In this document: piece by piece, positions 56,301 through 64,000 of the stretch
Layout: each line of letters starts with the position of its first letter
Position numbering within the stretch: the stretch's first letter is position 1
The notes under the pieces: model-generated
What the model saw: only the letters and a program-made list of their open reading frames with translations
The model's database searches: none
Told to the model about the DNA's origin: nothing
Position numbers and translations under genes: made by a program
Assembly: GCA_037893225.1 (NCBI GenBank)
Contig: JAZGUH010000370.1
Span: 1,302,001-1,366,000, forward strand
Source: Hippasteria phrygiana
Lineage: Eukaryota > Echinodermata > Asteroidea > Valvatida > Goniasteridae
DNA: 64,000 nucleotides
Reading direction: 5' to 3'

Positions 56301-57620
56301 TAAGGCTGGTGGTGTAGGTGATACACTGCAGAATCCAACCAAATTTGCGGTTGATTTTGTTGTATTTTAGCAGGCTTCTCATTTCAGTGTTGTTGGAAAT
56401 TGTTGGATTTAGCAGGGCCACGTGAAAAACAAAAGTCATGGAATTGTTCAGTTTACATCCACTTGTACATGCACTTGTGATATGACTGCATCATGTATTA
56501 CAACACTCCCTATGGGAGAAAAAAAAAAAAAAAAAATCAATTATGCAAATGAGGTAAAGAGCACCTGAATGTGTCAGGTACTGCTATATAATAGGACATG
56601 TGGGGGGGAATCATGGGTAATATACGGAATGGTTTAGTACGACTGGCAGTAGGCTGGTCACTCGGTTGGTGTACAACACAAGCATTGTGGAAATACAAAC
56701 CTACATATTGATTTTTTCCCCGGGAGGGATTGCCCATCATATTATGCACATGTTCTGTCTGTAAGAAGCATGGCCCTATGTAAAGAAATCTTGGGACAAT
56801 TTCTATACTAGATGTGGTCAGGCTTATACTTTTACTACATTTTTCTTTGAAATTCCAATTTTTTTCGTACTTTTTCCTACATTTTTTGCCCCACCCCGGA
56901 AAAAAGAAATCTCATTAAATATTTTTTCATAGCAGTGTTTAATAATACACACTGTCATAATATGCAAATCACACAATGAAGGGCTTGGGTGCAGGAGTAC
57001 TGCAACTTTACTTCCAAGAGCTTAGTTGAGGACGGAGCACAAGTGTTGTGAGTACAGAACATGCCTAATGAGGCTTGTGATGCTGTGGACGTGGGTGAGT
57101 ATCGACGAAAACTACTCCTGAAAGCCCGCAAAAGTCCTGCTTTTATCCTGATTTTGTCCTCCAATGTCTCACTTTTGTCCATTTAAAAAAAAAAAATTTG
57201 ATCCCAATATTCTACTTTTTTACCTGGGTCTCCTTGAAAATCTGTATTGTTGACCAGCCAGCATTTAGGTAAAGTTAGTTCGACAATTGCGAACTATAGT
57301 TAACCGTAGTCTTTGATCAAACTTGCTCATGTATGATGAAGCTGTTGCAGATATTTGAGTTAACGTCGTCCCTTTCCTAACGTCGTCCCTCTTCTCTCGT
57401 CCAATCCAGAGCCTTGAAAGAAGACCTGGACCGCGCCCAACAGACGACCCAAGCCGTCCCCGTGGAGAGCAAGGCTAAGACCGGGCTGCCGCAAAATGGC
57501 GCCGTCTGCCAGATCTGCCACAAGACCAAGTTTGCGGACGGCGTGGGTCATTCCTGCAGCTACTGCAAGCTGAAGTCGTGCGCGAGGTGCGGTGGGAGGG
57601 TCACGCTACGATCAAACAAG
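37708..57620 (+). CDS. RIMS: RIM (regulating synaptic membrane exocytosis), N-terminal exons, 3' partial
   Basis: Two coding exons: 37708-37940 and 57410-57620, joined in phase 2 (AG plus A gives Arg); 148 residues, continuing past the window. RIM is an active-zone scaffold that binds Rab3 and Munc13 to prime synaptic vesicles. An in-frame TGA at 37672-37674 precedes the start; ATG occurs twice in a row (37708 or 37711). Exon 1 ends in a charged helix (LSHLSEEERRQIQAVLDRQK), the first helix of the Rab-binding region. Exon 2 holds the first part of the FYVE-type zinc finger: CQIC (111-114), HSCSYC (127/130), SCARC (135/138), then GGRVTLRSNK. The last cysteine pair and the Rab3-contacting helix must lie in later exons. 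Intron 1 is 19.5 kb. Confidence 0.93.
38461..39722. repeat. GC-rich minisatellite, 12-bp unit, with a 556-bp higher-order duplication
   Basis: About 1.26 kb of variants of CCCCGTGCCCCG (GGGGCACGGGGC on the other strand). The block starting at 38521 repeats at 39077, an offset of 556 bases, and subunit variants (GCTCCGTGCCCC, ACCCCGTGCCCC) recur in the same order in both copies. As 12 is a multiple of 3, all six frames stay open; the 400-residue ORFs are artefacts. It begins 520 bases into RIM intron 1. Confidence 0.95.
40074..40450. mobile_element. Second copy of the TGTGATGCGATC mariner-like element
   Basis: Nearly the same sequence as 14164-14548 throughout, with inverted ends TGTGATGCGATCAAGC and GCTTGATTGCATCACA. 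TA follows the right end; the left flank reads CA. Confidence 0.75.
41388..41830. mobile_element. TIR element with 26-bp ends and a CAAAGTACTATACC tandem
   Basis: TTATAACACCTCCTCCACAG at the left is inverted at 41804-41829 (CTGTGGGTGAGGTGTTATAA). Near 41481-41567 four copies of a roughly 21-bp unit AAAGTACTATACCNNTAGCA occur. It abuts the next foldback element. Confidence 0.65.
41825..42004. mobile_element. Large hairpin, about 75-bp arms
   Basis: ACAAATATTTACTGCTTTAT, GGTAAAACTAGCTTCCC and GATCCATGGAGCATTCT are mirrored by AGAATGCTCCATGGATC, CTAGTTTTACTACACC and AAGCAGTAAATATTTGT. Only about 25 bases separate the arms, so single strands would form a long stem-loop. Confidence 0.75.
42005..46100. 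other. RIM intron 1 stretch, little recognisable
   Basis: AT-rich, without an exon I can support. It has a (GT)n microsatellite near 43447-43472 and an inverted copy (45237-45440) of the repeat at 17930-18120 with the shared segment TTTGCCTGGTGCATGTTTCC. ORFs here are short and do not resemble known proteins. Confidence 0.5.
46212..46814 (-). mobile_element. hAT-like element copy 2, 8-bp duplication GTGACAAT
   Basis: Reverse-orientation copy of 30416-31010. GTGACAAT flanks it at 46204-46211 and 46815-46822. The left end carries nine extra bases (TAGCATGAC) before TAGGGGTGTGCA; the right end is GCACACCCCTA. No transposase. Confidence 0.8.
46971..47322. mobile_element. Foldback element with AAAGAGTGAA tandem arms
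   Basis: CTCTCTTAAATGTAAAAGAG at the left versus TTCACTCTTTTACATTAAGA at the right, with the centre arms AGGAGCCATATA/TATATGGCTCCT. Each arm contains repeated CCACTCCAAAAGAGTGAATC units of about 27 bp. 352 bp. Confidence 0.75.
48023..48092. mobile_element. 70-bp TTAA-bounded element with perfect 11-bp ends
   Basis: TTAACCCTAAC at 48023-48033 is exactly inverted as GTTAGGGTTAA at 48082-48092. It is the smallest and cleanest member of the CCCTAAC-ended group. The interior includes TTGGAGGATTTAGGAC. Confidence 0.75.
48098..48575 (+). mobile_element. Dispersed repeat family A copy
   Basis: Same blocks as 5093-5935: TACATGATTAGTCATTGTTG, the GAAATATCGTTCCACT segment, and GACAGCACACCTGGTGCCAT. 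It lacks the nested element found in the first copy but contains a GCGCGCC-rich inverted pair at about 48255-48375. Confidence 0.6.
50318..50358. repeat. (AAT)n microsatellite
   Basis: About 13 consecutive AAT units. Flanking DNA is AT-rich. No gene context beyond RIM intron 1. Confidence 0.9.
50610..50880. mobile_element. Head-to-head Penelope-like element termini
   Basis: Two inverted copies meet at about 50761. Both contain CAGAACCACACTTCTTCCTA, AGAGATTTATTTCACATGG and CAATCCCAGTCTCTCTCATA; the right copy has lost about 60 bases of the middle. The junction motif CTGAGGAC..GTCCGAAACGTC is of the kind found at ends of Penelope-like elements. No reverse transcriptase is present here. Confidence 0.6.
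50720..50761 (-). ncRNA. Hammerhead-ribozyme-like motif
   Basis: On the minus strand: ACTC, CTGAGGA, C, then a 6-bp stem GGACAG/CTGTCC with loop AGCACA, then GAAAC, GTC, GAGT. CTGANGA and GAAA are the invariant hammerhead core; ACTC pairs with GAGT as stem I and the cleavage site would follow GTC. Stem III is only A-U and C-G with no loop. One C between the core and stem II is unpaired unless it pairs with the core G, so activity is uncertain. Minimal hammerheads of this sort are known in Penelope-like elements. Confidence 0.5.
50902..51399. mobile_element. pogo/Tigger-like nonautonomous element, TA duplication
   Basis: CAGTGAAATGCCGCTATACC at the left is inverted at the right as GTTATAGCGGCGTTTTACTG; TA flanks both ends. 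Ends of the type CAGT..CCGCTATA..CGAACA are typical of the pogo branch of Tc1/mariner. 498 bp, no transposase. Confidence 0.75.
51911..52228. mobile_element. CTCTCTCGGTGCC element (copy 1) split by a SINE
   Basis: Same as 62851-63002 (CCTCTCTCGGTGCCAAAATG to AACAGTAGGAGGGTTA). Here the right end is duplicated around a tRNA-derived insert at 52067-52214. Confidence 0.7.
52067..52214 (-). mobile_element. tRNA-derived SINE with 13-bp target duplication
   Basis: AGTAGGAGGGTTA flanks it at 52054-52066 and 52215-52227. On the minus strand, 52165 to 52091 forms a near-complete tRNA: GGCAAGA pairs with TCCTGCC, the A box is TAGCTCAGTTGGTAGAGTG and the B box GGTTCGAATCC. The anticodon arm is imperfect and U33 is missing. 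It ends in the family tail CCAGTTTCTTTGTTCAC. The best-preserved SINE in the window. Confidence 0.8.
52420..52819 (-). mobile_element. GAGGATT minisatellite element, RIM-intron copy
   Basis: Shares unit GATTGAGGATGAATGGTGTT and the right-hand block (GGTTCCTAGCAAAAAGGGTC, ending GGGGTTAGGGTTAA) with 29572-30129. The left end is unclear. Confidence 0.65.
53316..54330. mobile_element. 1.0-kb TIR element, GGGTCATTCCATGAAG ends
   Basis: The first 20 bases, GGGTCATTCCATGAAGTTGG, are exactly inverted at the right end (54311-54330). The interior repeats a motif GGTGTCCNTGTTACATGTGA at about 53549, 53739, 53937 and 54110 (the last also inverted). Non-coding in all frames. Confidence 0.8.
54800..54985 (-). 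mobile_element. Dispersed repeat family B, reverse partial copy
   Basis: Reverse complement of part of 28125-28518, including CATTCTCAATGCTGAATTTA and AAGCTTACATTATATATTTT. Confidence 0.65.
55798..56425. mobile_element. GTTGGATTTAGCAGGG family, second copy
   Basis: Starts TTAACCCTAACCCTGTAAAT and ends TTGTTGGATTTAGCAGGG; the unit TTGGATTTTGTTGGATTTGG recurs at uneven spacing. Non-coding. Confidence 0.5.
56825..57250 (+). mobile_element. Repeat shared with 15170-15740, without the TTAA insert
   Basis: Shares GAGCTTAGTTGAGGA, GTGTTGTGAGTACAGAACAT and CTACTCCTGAAAGCCCGCAA with the 15 kb copy. Here the region between GGACGTGGGTGAG and the ACTACTCCTG block is intact, showing a natural uninterrupted site. 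It ends about 160 bases before RIM exon 2. Confidence 0.65.
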
Positions 57621-58761
57621 GTGAGAGGTTGAAACAAGGATTGGGGCTGACAGGTAATAGTGTACCGAAGTGATGACGTCAATGCAATGTTTGGAACCAG
57701 AATGCTTTTGAAAGTTTTGTGTCAATGTGTTTGCACGACTGGCTGTTAACAAGGGAACAGTCGAAATCTCCATTTGGTTTAAAGTCAGTTGTCGTGCCAA
57801 CTGACGTCGTCAGACTTCGGTATAACATTTGCCTTTGCTGTCATTTTCAGAATGAATTGATTTGGGGGTTAGTATTTTATAGCAAATACTCGATAACACT
57901 GACCAGTTTAAAGTTTTGTGTGCATAGATGCTGGAAAAACAGAGAAAAAATTGCTGTTCTTGTAGTCTAGTTCCCGACCCCCACACACAAAACAGCAATT
58001 TATAGACGTCAGGAAATTATTGGGTTGCGGAACTAGACTATTTCCAAAATTCCAACGATGGTCAGCCGACCATCGCTGGAAAATAATACAAAAATTCCAC
58101 TTTTCTTGAAATCGACAGCACGCCCAAGTGTCATGATTTCACAGGATGCTTGAGAATTTGTTAACTTAATACAGTCAAGTAAGGTATTTCATAATAATTC
58201 ATTTTTTTTTTTTATGTTTCCAAATGTTGTTTATTACCTTTAAACCAACCCCTCAAAAAATGAAAAAAATTTCTGATTGACCATGTAAGGGTTGAGTAAA
58301 ATGGCTATGAATTACATGTACTCTGAAACAATTTGGCTGTATTTTTGTATTTTAGTAACATGTAATTTATCGAGATTTAGGACAGAAAAATCTTGGGGAA
58401 AGTACCTCTCTTTCGAGTTGTGTATTCATCAATGTTTTTCTCCTTTGATGTTCAAGCCGCCCGAAAAAGTTCCATCATCAGTACGACCCAAGGTAGACAA
58501 ATCATGCCAATTTATCTCATGTTTTTGGTTTTCGTTTCAATCCTTTGTTTTCCCCGTACTAACACGGACCCCGTAGTTTAATCGGAGGCCCCTTAGCCCC
58601 ATTTTACTTTTCCAAAATGTATTTTCAATTTTTTTCTTTTTTGTCGTTTGGATTTTATTTTGTGAATCACTGTTCGTGTTTGAAAGCCGTGTTGAACCAA
58701 TCAACGTGATTCCCTTTGTGTGTGATAGCTTCTAATGGTGCAAACCCTACGTTCAGCACAG

Positions 58762-59122
58762 GGATGTAGTTTGAGTCCATCACAAGTCCATCACAAGTCC
58801 ATCACAAGTCCCTGCAAGTCCATCACAAGCACTCCAGCCCCAACTCCAATCACAAGCTATTCAAATGAGCTTTGACAAAGGCATTCCTTTGTCATTGTTC
58901 ATCCAGTTACTTGTGACCAGCTTTATGAAAGGACTTCTGACTGGACTTGCGAAAGGACTTGCGAAAGGACTTGCGAAAGGACTTGCGAAAGGACTTGCGA
59001 AAGGACTTGCGAAAGGACTTGTGAAAGGACTTGTGAAAGGACTTGTGAAAGGACTTGTGAAAGGACTTGTGAAAGGACTTGTGAAAGGACTTGTGAAAGG
59101 ACTTGCAGGGACTCGACTACAA
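58762..59122. mobile_element. Inverted-repeat element with expanded 12-bp array
   Basis: Left end GATGTAGTTTGAGTCCATCA, right end CAGGGACTCGACTACAA; same family as 13727-13952. From about 58940 to 59105 it is a tandem of GGACTTGCGAAA (first copies), then GGACTTGTGAAA (later copies). The periodic 12-mer gives false ORFs on both strands. Confidence 0.75.
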
Positions 59123-59239
59123 CTCTGGTCAGCGTACCCAGAAAATCATATTTCTCAAATTTCACTGCATTGATCCTCTTTTTTATCGATACTATCATGA
59201 AAGGTGTTCCAGTGGCCTTTCATCATTAGTTCCCCCGTC

Positions 59240-59545
59240 CAAACTTTCAGGCACTCTACTCGCCTGGCTGTCTCATCACATCCTTTCACTGTTGTTGTTC
59301 CAAAGGCTAGTACCGTGAGATACTCTTCAAGTTTTTCCTTCATACTGCCTCTCTCTGGAACTCCTCACCTGTAACCTGCTTCCTTTCCACCTATAATCTT
59401 TCACAAATCAAACGAAATGTGAATAGATACCTTGTATCCCTGTGATTTCTGTCTTTTCTTGTCTTTTGTAGCCCACACCTTGAGTGGTCTTTTGGCCTTG
59501 TGTTGGACATTACCCATTACCAAAAAAAATAAAAAATAAATAAAG
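59240..59545 (+). mobile_element. Non-LTR retrotransposon 3' end with A-rich tail
   Basis: Reading frames here give RT C-terminal-like pieces (HPFTVVVPKA, then TASLWN) interrupted by frameshifts and stops, followed by a non-coding tail and the A-rich end ACCAAAAAAAATAAAAAATA. Related to 16715-16890. Looks like a 5'-truncated copy of a CR1/Jockey-type element; clade not certain. Confidence 0.5.
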
Positions 59546-61489
59546 CTTGTTTTTCTTTCTGCAGGTGAACTTGTTTTATATATTGGGGGAGGGGCATAGG
59601 GTTTGTTTGGAAGGGGCATCTTGCAAATTACGCAACACCTCATTTCATTTTGGTTGCACGGTTCGTTTTCAGAGCAGCAGTGTACACGCACTGTGATTCC
59701 CATCGATTTCGTTTTGTTGATTTTTGTTTGTCGTGGTCCCGGTGTTTTAGAAGAAATAGACCTTCTTTTTCCCCCAGTCACTTGAACCCCTGGTATTTGC
59801 CACGCCCATGTGCAGTAGAAGCTCTTTTTTTTATTGTCGACCACCTGTCTGTAATGTCTATACACTCATACACTTGAACTATGTCAATTGATTAAACGAT
59901 TATCAATCAGTTAGTTTAATCTGTCAATTGATTGATTACAGGGTCAGTCTTGCGACTAGATTTGCATAACGTATTATTTTTGTAGAAAAAAGGGTAGATG
60001 TTGAGAATTTCAAAAAATTCTTTTAGGTTGTAAAAGAATGTTGGATAATAATGTGCCACATCTTTACAAATTCACATGGATTTGTTTCTTAATTTGAATG
60101 AAACCCGTTTTCAAAATTTACTTTATTTATTTAACCACATCCAGCAGCAGAGGAACTGCCAATTATAGGATTGGGATAAAAAAAAATGTAAAAATACAAT
60201 AGCATGAATATTAAATATTCAAACCATTTTCCATAATATAGGAACTTCACTCTAACAGTCCTGAATCCTCCACTTTTAATATGATTTTACACACACCCTA
60301 GAGAGTTAGGGTTTAAAGAACTTCGAAATGAAAATTGATATGTTGGGAGTCCTATATACATTCACTTCACATGAAACATAAATGTGATCACTTTAATGAA
60401 ATGAAATTGTATGGCATACTGAAAAATTAATGATTAATTTGATAAGAGCAAAAGCCAGCAATCAAAGGTCAGTTAATTTGCATTTCCCATTAAAAAAAAG
60501 AATCGTGTTTAAACTGATGAGTACACAATACACATGCAGATAGAAATTCACTGATTGCTGGAAATCGATTTTGAATGAAAAGGGGAAACCTTTTCAACAC
60601 AGACAAGATTTAATCATTAAATGCAGCACTCGAGTTAAAATACAAATACCCAAAGTTCAGTCTGTGTCGCGATGACATTTCCTTTTATACTGGCAACTCT
60701 TTAACAAAAAAAAAAAAAATATGAAAATGTTATACTCACCCACGTGAACTGGGTTGAAGGAATAAAAAGGAGCAAGTGAGAGACACAAAAAAAGAGAAAT
60801 TGTGACACAAGATGCATCCGCGGTTAGATTAAAATGTCATGACCCCTTGGCATTTCGTCAGGAGGGCCGTCGCGGACGGACGGACGGCTCAGTCCGAATC
60901 AAACCCTGGGATCCTGTTTCCGGCGCAGCGCTTGGTTAAAGAAAAGAAGAGCGAAGCGTGTCCGATCGCTGGGCACTGTGCAACCCAGTTGGAGGTGTGA
61001 GGTTATTATTAGGACTCCTGGAATGCTGTTATGGTGGGTCGTGTTCTTAGGGGTGGGTGGGAGGGGGGTTGGGAGTGTGGGTTTCTGTCAGGGTACCAGT
61101 ATAAACTGCCGACCTCGTGCCATATCTTCAGCTGTCTGTTGTTTGTATACCCTGTTTTCGAAATCGGATTGATCTTCATTTTTCTGAAGCTTAGTTTGTC
61201 ACAATATTTAAACACTCGTATTACTTGCAGTAAGTTGTGATTGTGTTTTGATTACCGGGATTGTGATTATAATCGAGGACATTCTCATGATCACCTTGAT
61301 AAAATCCAGACTATTGTTGTGTGCGTCATTGTCAAACATTGTAGACGTCATATTGCTGCTATCGGCATTAACGCTATCATCACTAGCATCCCCTTCATGT
61401 AATGTACCTTGTATTTCCAGGCAGAATTTTAATGTCAGAAATGGCCTTATCTAATTCTGCCTTGTGGTCCAAAACCTTTATGCGAAAAG

Positions 61490-61560
61490 GTTAGGTTGGG
61501 TTGGGTTGGGTTGGGTTGAGGGTTTTGGGTTGGGTTGAGGATTGATGGTTGAGGGTCGTT
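61490..61560 (+). repeat. GGTTGGGTTG short tandem
   Basis: Imperfect pentamer TTGGG repeated from about 61492 to 61540, next to a further TGAGGGTT-like stretch. Simple sequence. Confidence 0.7.
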
Positions 61561-61599
61561 GAAAGTCGTCTATGTAAAAGGTACCATTTACCATAACTG

Positions 61600-61775
61600 T
61601 CATCACTATGGTCATCACCACCATCATTACCATTACAGCCGTCACAACCAATCACCACCATCATCACCATTACAGCCGTCACCACCGTCACCACCAATCA
61701 CCACCATCATCACCATTACAGCCGTCACCACCAATCACCACCATCATCACCATTACAGCCGTCACCACCACTTAA
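61600..61775 (+). repeat. CACCACCATCATCACCATTACAG tandem
   Basis: Three to four units of about 40-45 bp built on AATCACCACCATCATCACC and ATTACAGCCGTCACC. Produces a His-rich false ORF. No gene evidence. Confidence 0.75.
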
Positions 61776-62850
61776 TTATTTTACTTCTTTCTGGTAATGA
61801 AACCAAGGATTCCTCAAAAGCGCATATCGCACTGTAGCTCGAAAGCCTAAAGAAACCTGTAGGAAGACGACGAAGAAATGTTCAGTTTTAGAAGTGGGAG
61901 GAAAACCAGGAATGATACTCTGAGGAAAATTAACCCACGGAATCAGGCAGGGACTGAAAACCCAGTCCACATGGTGGGTGGGATGTAAAGCCGGGCGACT
62001 GTGGGTGGCCGTGGAAGGGGGCGAAAGTACACTCGCCAACCCGACACCCCTTGTAACATAATCACCACCATTATTTTCATCTCCATCGCAATCGGCATCA
62101 TGTTCATCATCGTTATCTTCGTCTTAATTGTCCCAATCATTATCAACCCCCCTTCCTAGCTCCTTTATCCCCGATAAGCCTTTTGCTCAGACCCCGACAT
62201 TTGACTCAATTCCTTCACTTTTTCAAATGAGATCTCGCGACGAGAAATCCCGGCAACTGTTGTCAAAGACAGTCCCACAAACTCTTGAGTGTTTTCATTT
62301 CGCATAATCTGTAATCCTGCGTAAATATGGCGCTGTGTACCTTGTCGCCGAGTTTCATTTCGCGGCCGCCACCCCAGTGGCGCAGCAGCGTGGCTTTTAA
62401 TAAGCCGGGCTGCAGCGACTCCAGGAGGATGGGTTTGTTACATCAGCATGCGTCACGGCCCGTGCCTTAAGACCAACACTCGCTACAGTGGATGTTAATT
62501 AGCCATAATGGCCTATCACTTGGACCTCCGCAGGGCCGGCGATGGCCTGGTGCATGTTGACATAAAAGAAGACATGCTAATTTCATATCAACGTATTAAT
62601 ATACTGCGGACATGGCGTGCGGTACAATAGACGCCCGTCAGTTGGTGTTTTAGTTGGCGAAAGGGCTTGTGGAGAATGGTGTGTTGAATACATTGTACAC
62701 GTGCACATTCCTTTTGATATGTGCGGCCAAGTAAACAAATAAACATGTTTGTGTTTGGTATTCTTGGCATCTTCGTTTATGAATTGCACATTTTTCCCTC
62801 CAACAAATCTATTTAATTTTTCCCCAGTTTTTATCTTATCTGTCTTTAAT

Positions 62851-63002
62851 TTAACTCTGCCTCTCTCGGTGCCAAAATGGAGCCAACTACCCTACCTATC
62901 AAAACCTATCGAGTTTCAGGTTGAAACACACAAGCTGTTAATGGAGAGGAAGGGCTTAGGTTTTTTGATAGGTTATGATAGTTATAACAGTAGGAGGGTT
63001 AA
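62851..63002. mobile_element. CTCTCTCGGTGCC element, uninterrupted copy
   Basis: TTAACTCTGCCTCTCTCGGT at the left and AGTAGGAGGGTTAA at the right; 152 bp bounded by TTAA on both sides. It matches 51911-52228 without the SINE and so is the empty site for it. Confidence 0.7.
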
Positions 63003-63004
63003 TA

Positions 63005-63480
63005 GGTAGTTTAGCATTTGCTTTTGCTGTAATTTTCAGAAATGAATGGATTTGGGGGTTAGTATTTTATAGCAAATACTGTAACACTGACCTGTTTAAA
63101 GTTTTGTGTGCATAGATGCTGGGAAAACAGAGAGAAAAAAAATGCTGTTCTTGTAGTCTGGTTCCCTGACCCTAGTTCAGACAAAACGGAGCAATTTGTT
63201 GACGTCGTCGGGGAACTAGACTAGCTGGCTGGCACCCATTCATGAATGTGTAACCAATTGCTAAACAAAATGTGAACTTGCTAAATTGGGGGGGGGGGTG
63301 TATTTGAAAACAGTCATTTTTTTTCCACCAATGGTCAGCCGGCCATCGCTAGAAATTGATACAAAGATTCCACTTTTCTTTTCTTTTTTAACGACAGCAC
63401 ACCAGGTGCCATGGTTTCACAGGATGCTTGAGCCTATATTATTTACTTAATCTTAATGTTAAAATTTTGTTATTTTTTTG
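63005..63480 (+). mobile_element. Dispersed repeat family A copy, next to the TTAA element
   Basis: Shares AGTATTTTATAGCAAATACT, GACCTGTTTAAAGTTTTGTG and GACAGCACACCAGGTGCCAT with 57820-58245. Contains the nested inverted pair GTAGTCTGGTTCCCTGAC/GGGGAACTAGACTA. Confidence 0.6.
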
Positions 63481-64000
63481 TACCAGGTCACATATGAATT
63501 TACAAAACAATTTAAATTTACTTGATATCTAAAACGCATAGCAAATAATCAAAAGAAAAACATTCATTATCATTTTAAATCATAAATTCTATTTCATTAG
63601 GTATGGAAAACTCTTGCATGTAGGTACATGTATGTATGTATTAACCCACGGGCCGACATGTCGAAACAGTAATCCCCTTCCCTAAACCACAGCTTTTAAT
63701 GGGGGTCGGGGGGGGGGGGGGGGGGGGGGATGACGCACCTCACTCAAAATTCCTGTATAAAGTGTCCGTTTCCATCTGGTGGTAAAATGCACATATGTAC
63801 ATGTACATGTAGGCCGGGACAAATTTCGTAGAAAATTGGATTACAAAATCCAAACCATTATGGAAGCTGCCTTCAAATTTTGTGTCAGAAAGCACAGGTG
63901 GATTATTTTAAACCGCTAGTTTTGTCATTAGATGGATAACAGTGACTAATAATGTTGACGGACTAATTGACTGAAGTGGGGGGGGGGGGGATTCGGCGCT

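Larger units (their letters stand above)
57621..64000 (+). other. RIM intron 2 (start), non-coding
   Basis: GT at 57621 opens the intron; no following exon encoding the rest of the zinc finger is visible, so the intron exceeds 6.3 kb. Contains family-A repeats at 57820-58245 and 63005-63480, an inverted-repeat element at 58762-59122, retrotransposon sequence at 59240-59545, an ACC/CAT-rich array at 61600-61775 and G runs near 63707-63731 and 63980. Confidence 0.75.

Noticed and set aside
58865..59198. ORFs on both strands with KGLAKGL or QVLSQVLS repeats
   Set aside because: Translation of the 12-bp GGACTTGYGAAA array in both directions; lies in a transposon within the RIM intron.
61600..61837. 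His-rich ORF suggesting a metal-binding protein
   Set aside because: Generated by CACCATCATCACC simple repeats in the RIM intron; no conserved flanks.

Overview
This is nuclear DNA from an animal: the genes are split by GT-AG introns, there is no dense operon-like coding, and the intervening DNA is packed with short inverted-repeat transposons, tRNA-derived SINE-like copies, C/G homopolymer runs and ACATGT-rich stretches. The protein families (CAMSAP, ABRA, SDF2, RIM) and this repeat style suit a marine invertebrate deuterostome such as an echinoderm, hemichordate or amphioxus. I cannot settle which from sequence alone.

Layout. 1-16444 (+): eleven 3' exons of a CAMSAP/Patronin gene (microtubule minus-end binding), including one 3.46 kb exon and the complete C-terminal CKK domain. 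16445-23099: CAMSAP 3' UTR or downstream DNA and repeats. 23100-23576 (-): an intronless ABRA-type gene with a C-terminal Costars domain. 25393-30360 (+): a complete six-exon SDF2 gene (secretory-pathway protein with three MIR repeats), divergent from ABRA. 37708-57620 (+): the first two coding exons of a RIM gene (presynaptic active-zone Rab3 effector), split by a 19.5 kb repeat-rich intron and running off the right edge.

Main finding. The SDF2 stop codon is TGA followed by CTAG, the best-known animal stop-codon readthrough context. The same frame then continues for 11 codons and ends in His-Asp-Glu-Leu before a second TGA. The first product would lack an ER-retrieval tail and the extended product would carry one. 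This suggests that readthrough could partition SDF2 between secretion and ER retention. A hAT-type element with a perfect 8-bp target duplication sits 11 bp beyond the second stop and may supply the poly(A) signals.

The non-coding DNA is a layered record of transposition. It holds TTAA-bounded elements with CCCTAAC-type ends, TA-bounded mariner/pogo-like elements, two copies of a roughly 595 bp hAT-like element, a Penelope-like inverted pair carrying a hammerhead-ribozyme-like motif, non-LTR retrotransposon 3' ends, and a 1.26 kb GC-rich minisatellite in the RIM intron that creates false long ORFs in all six frames.
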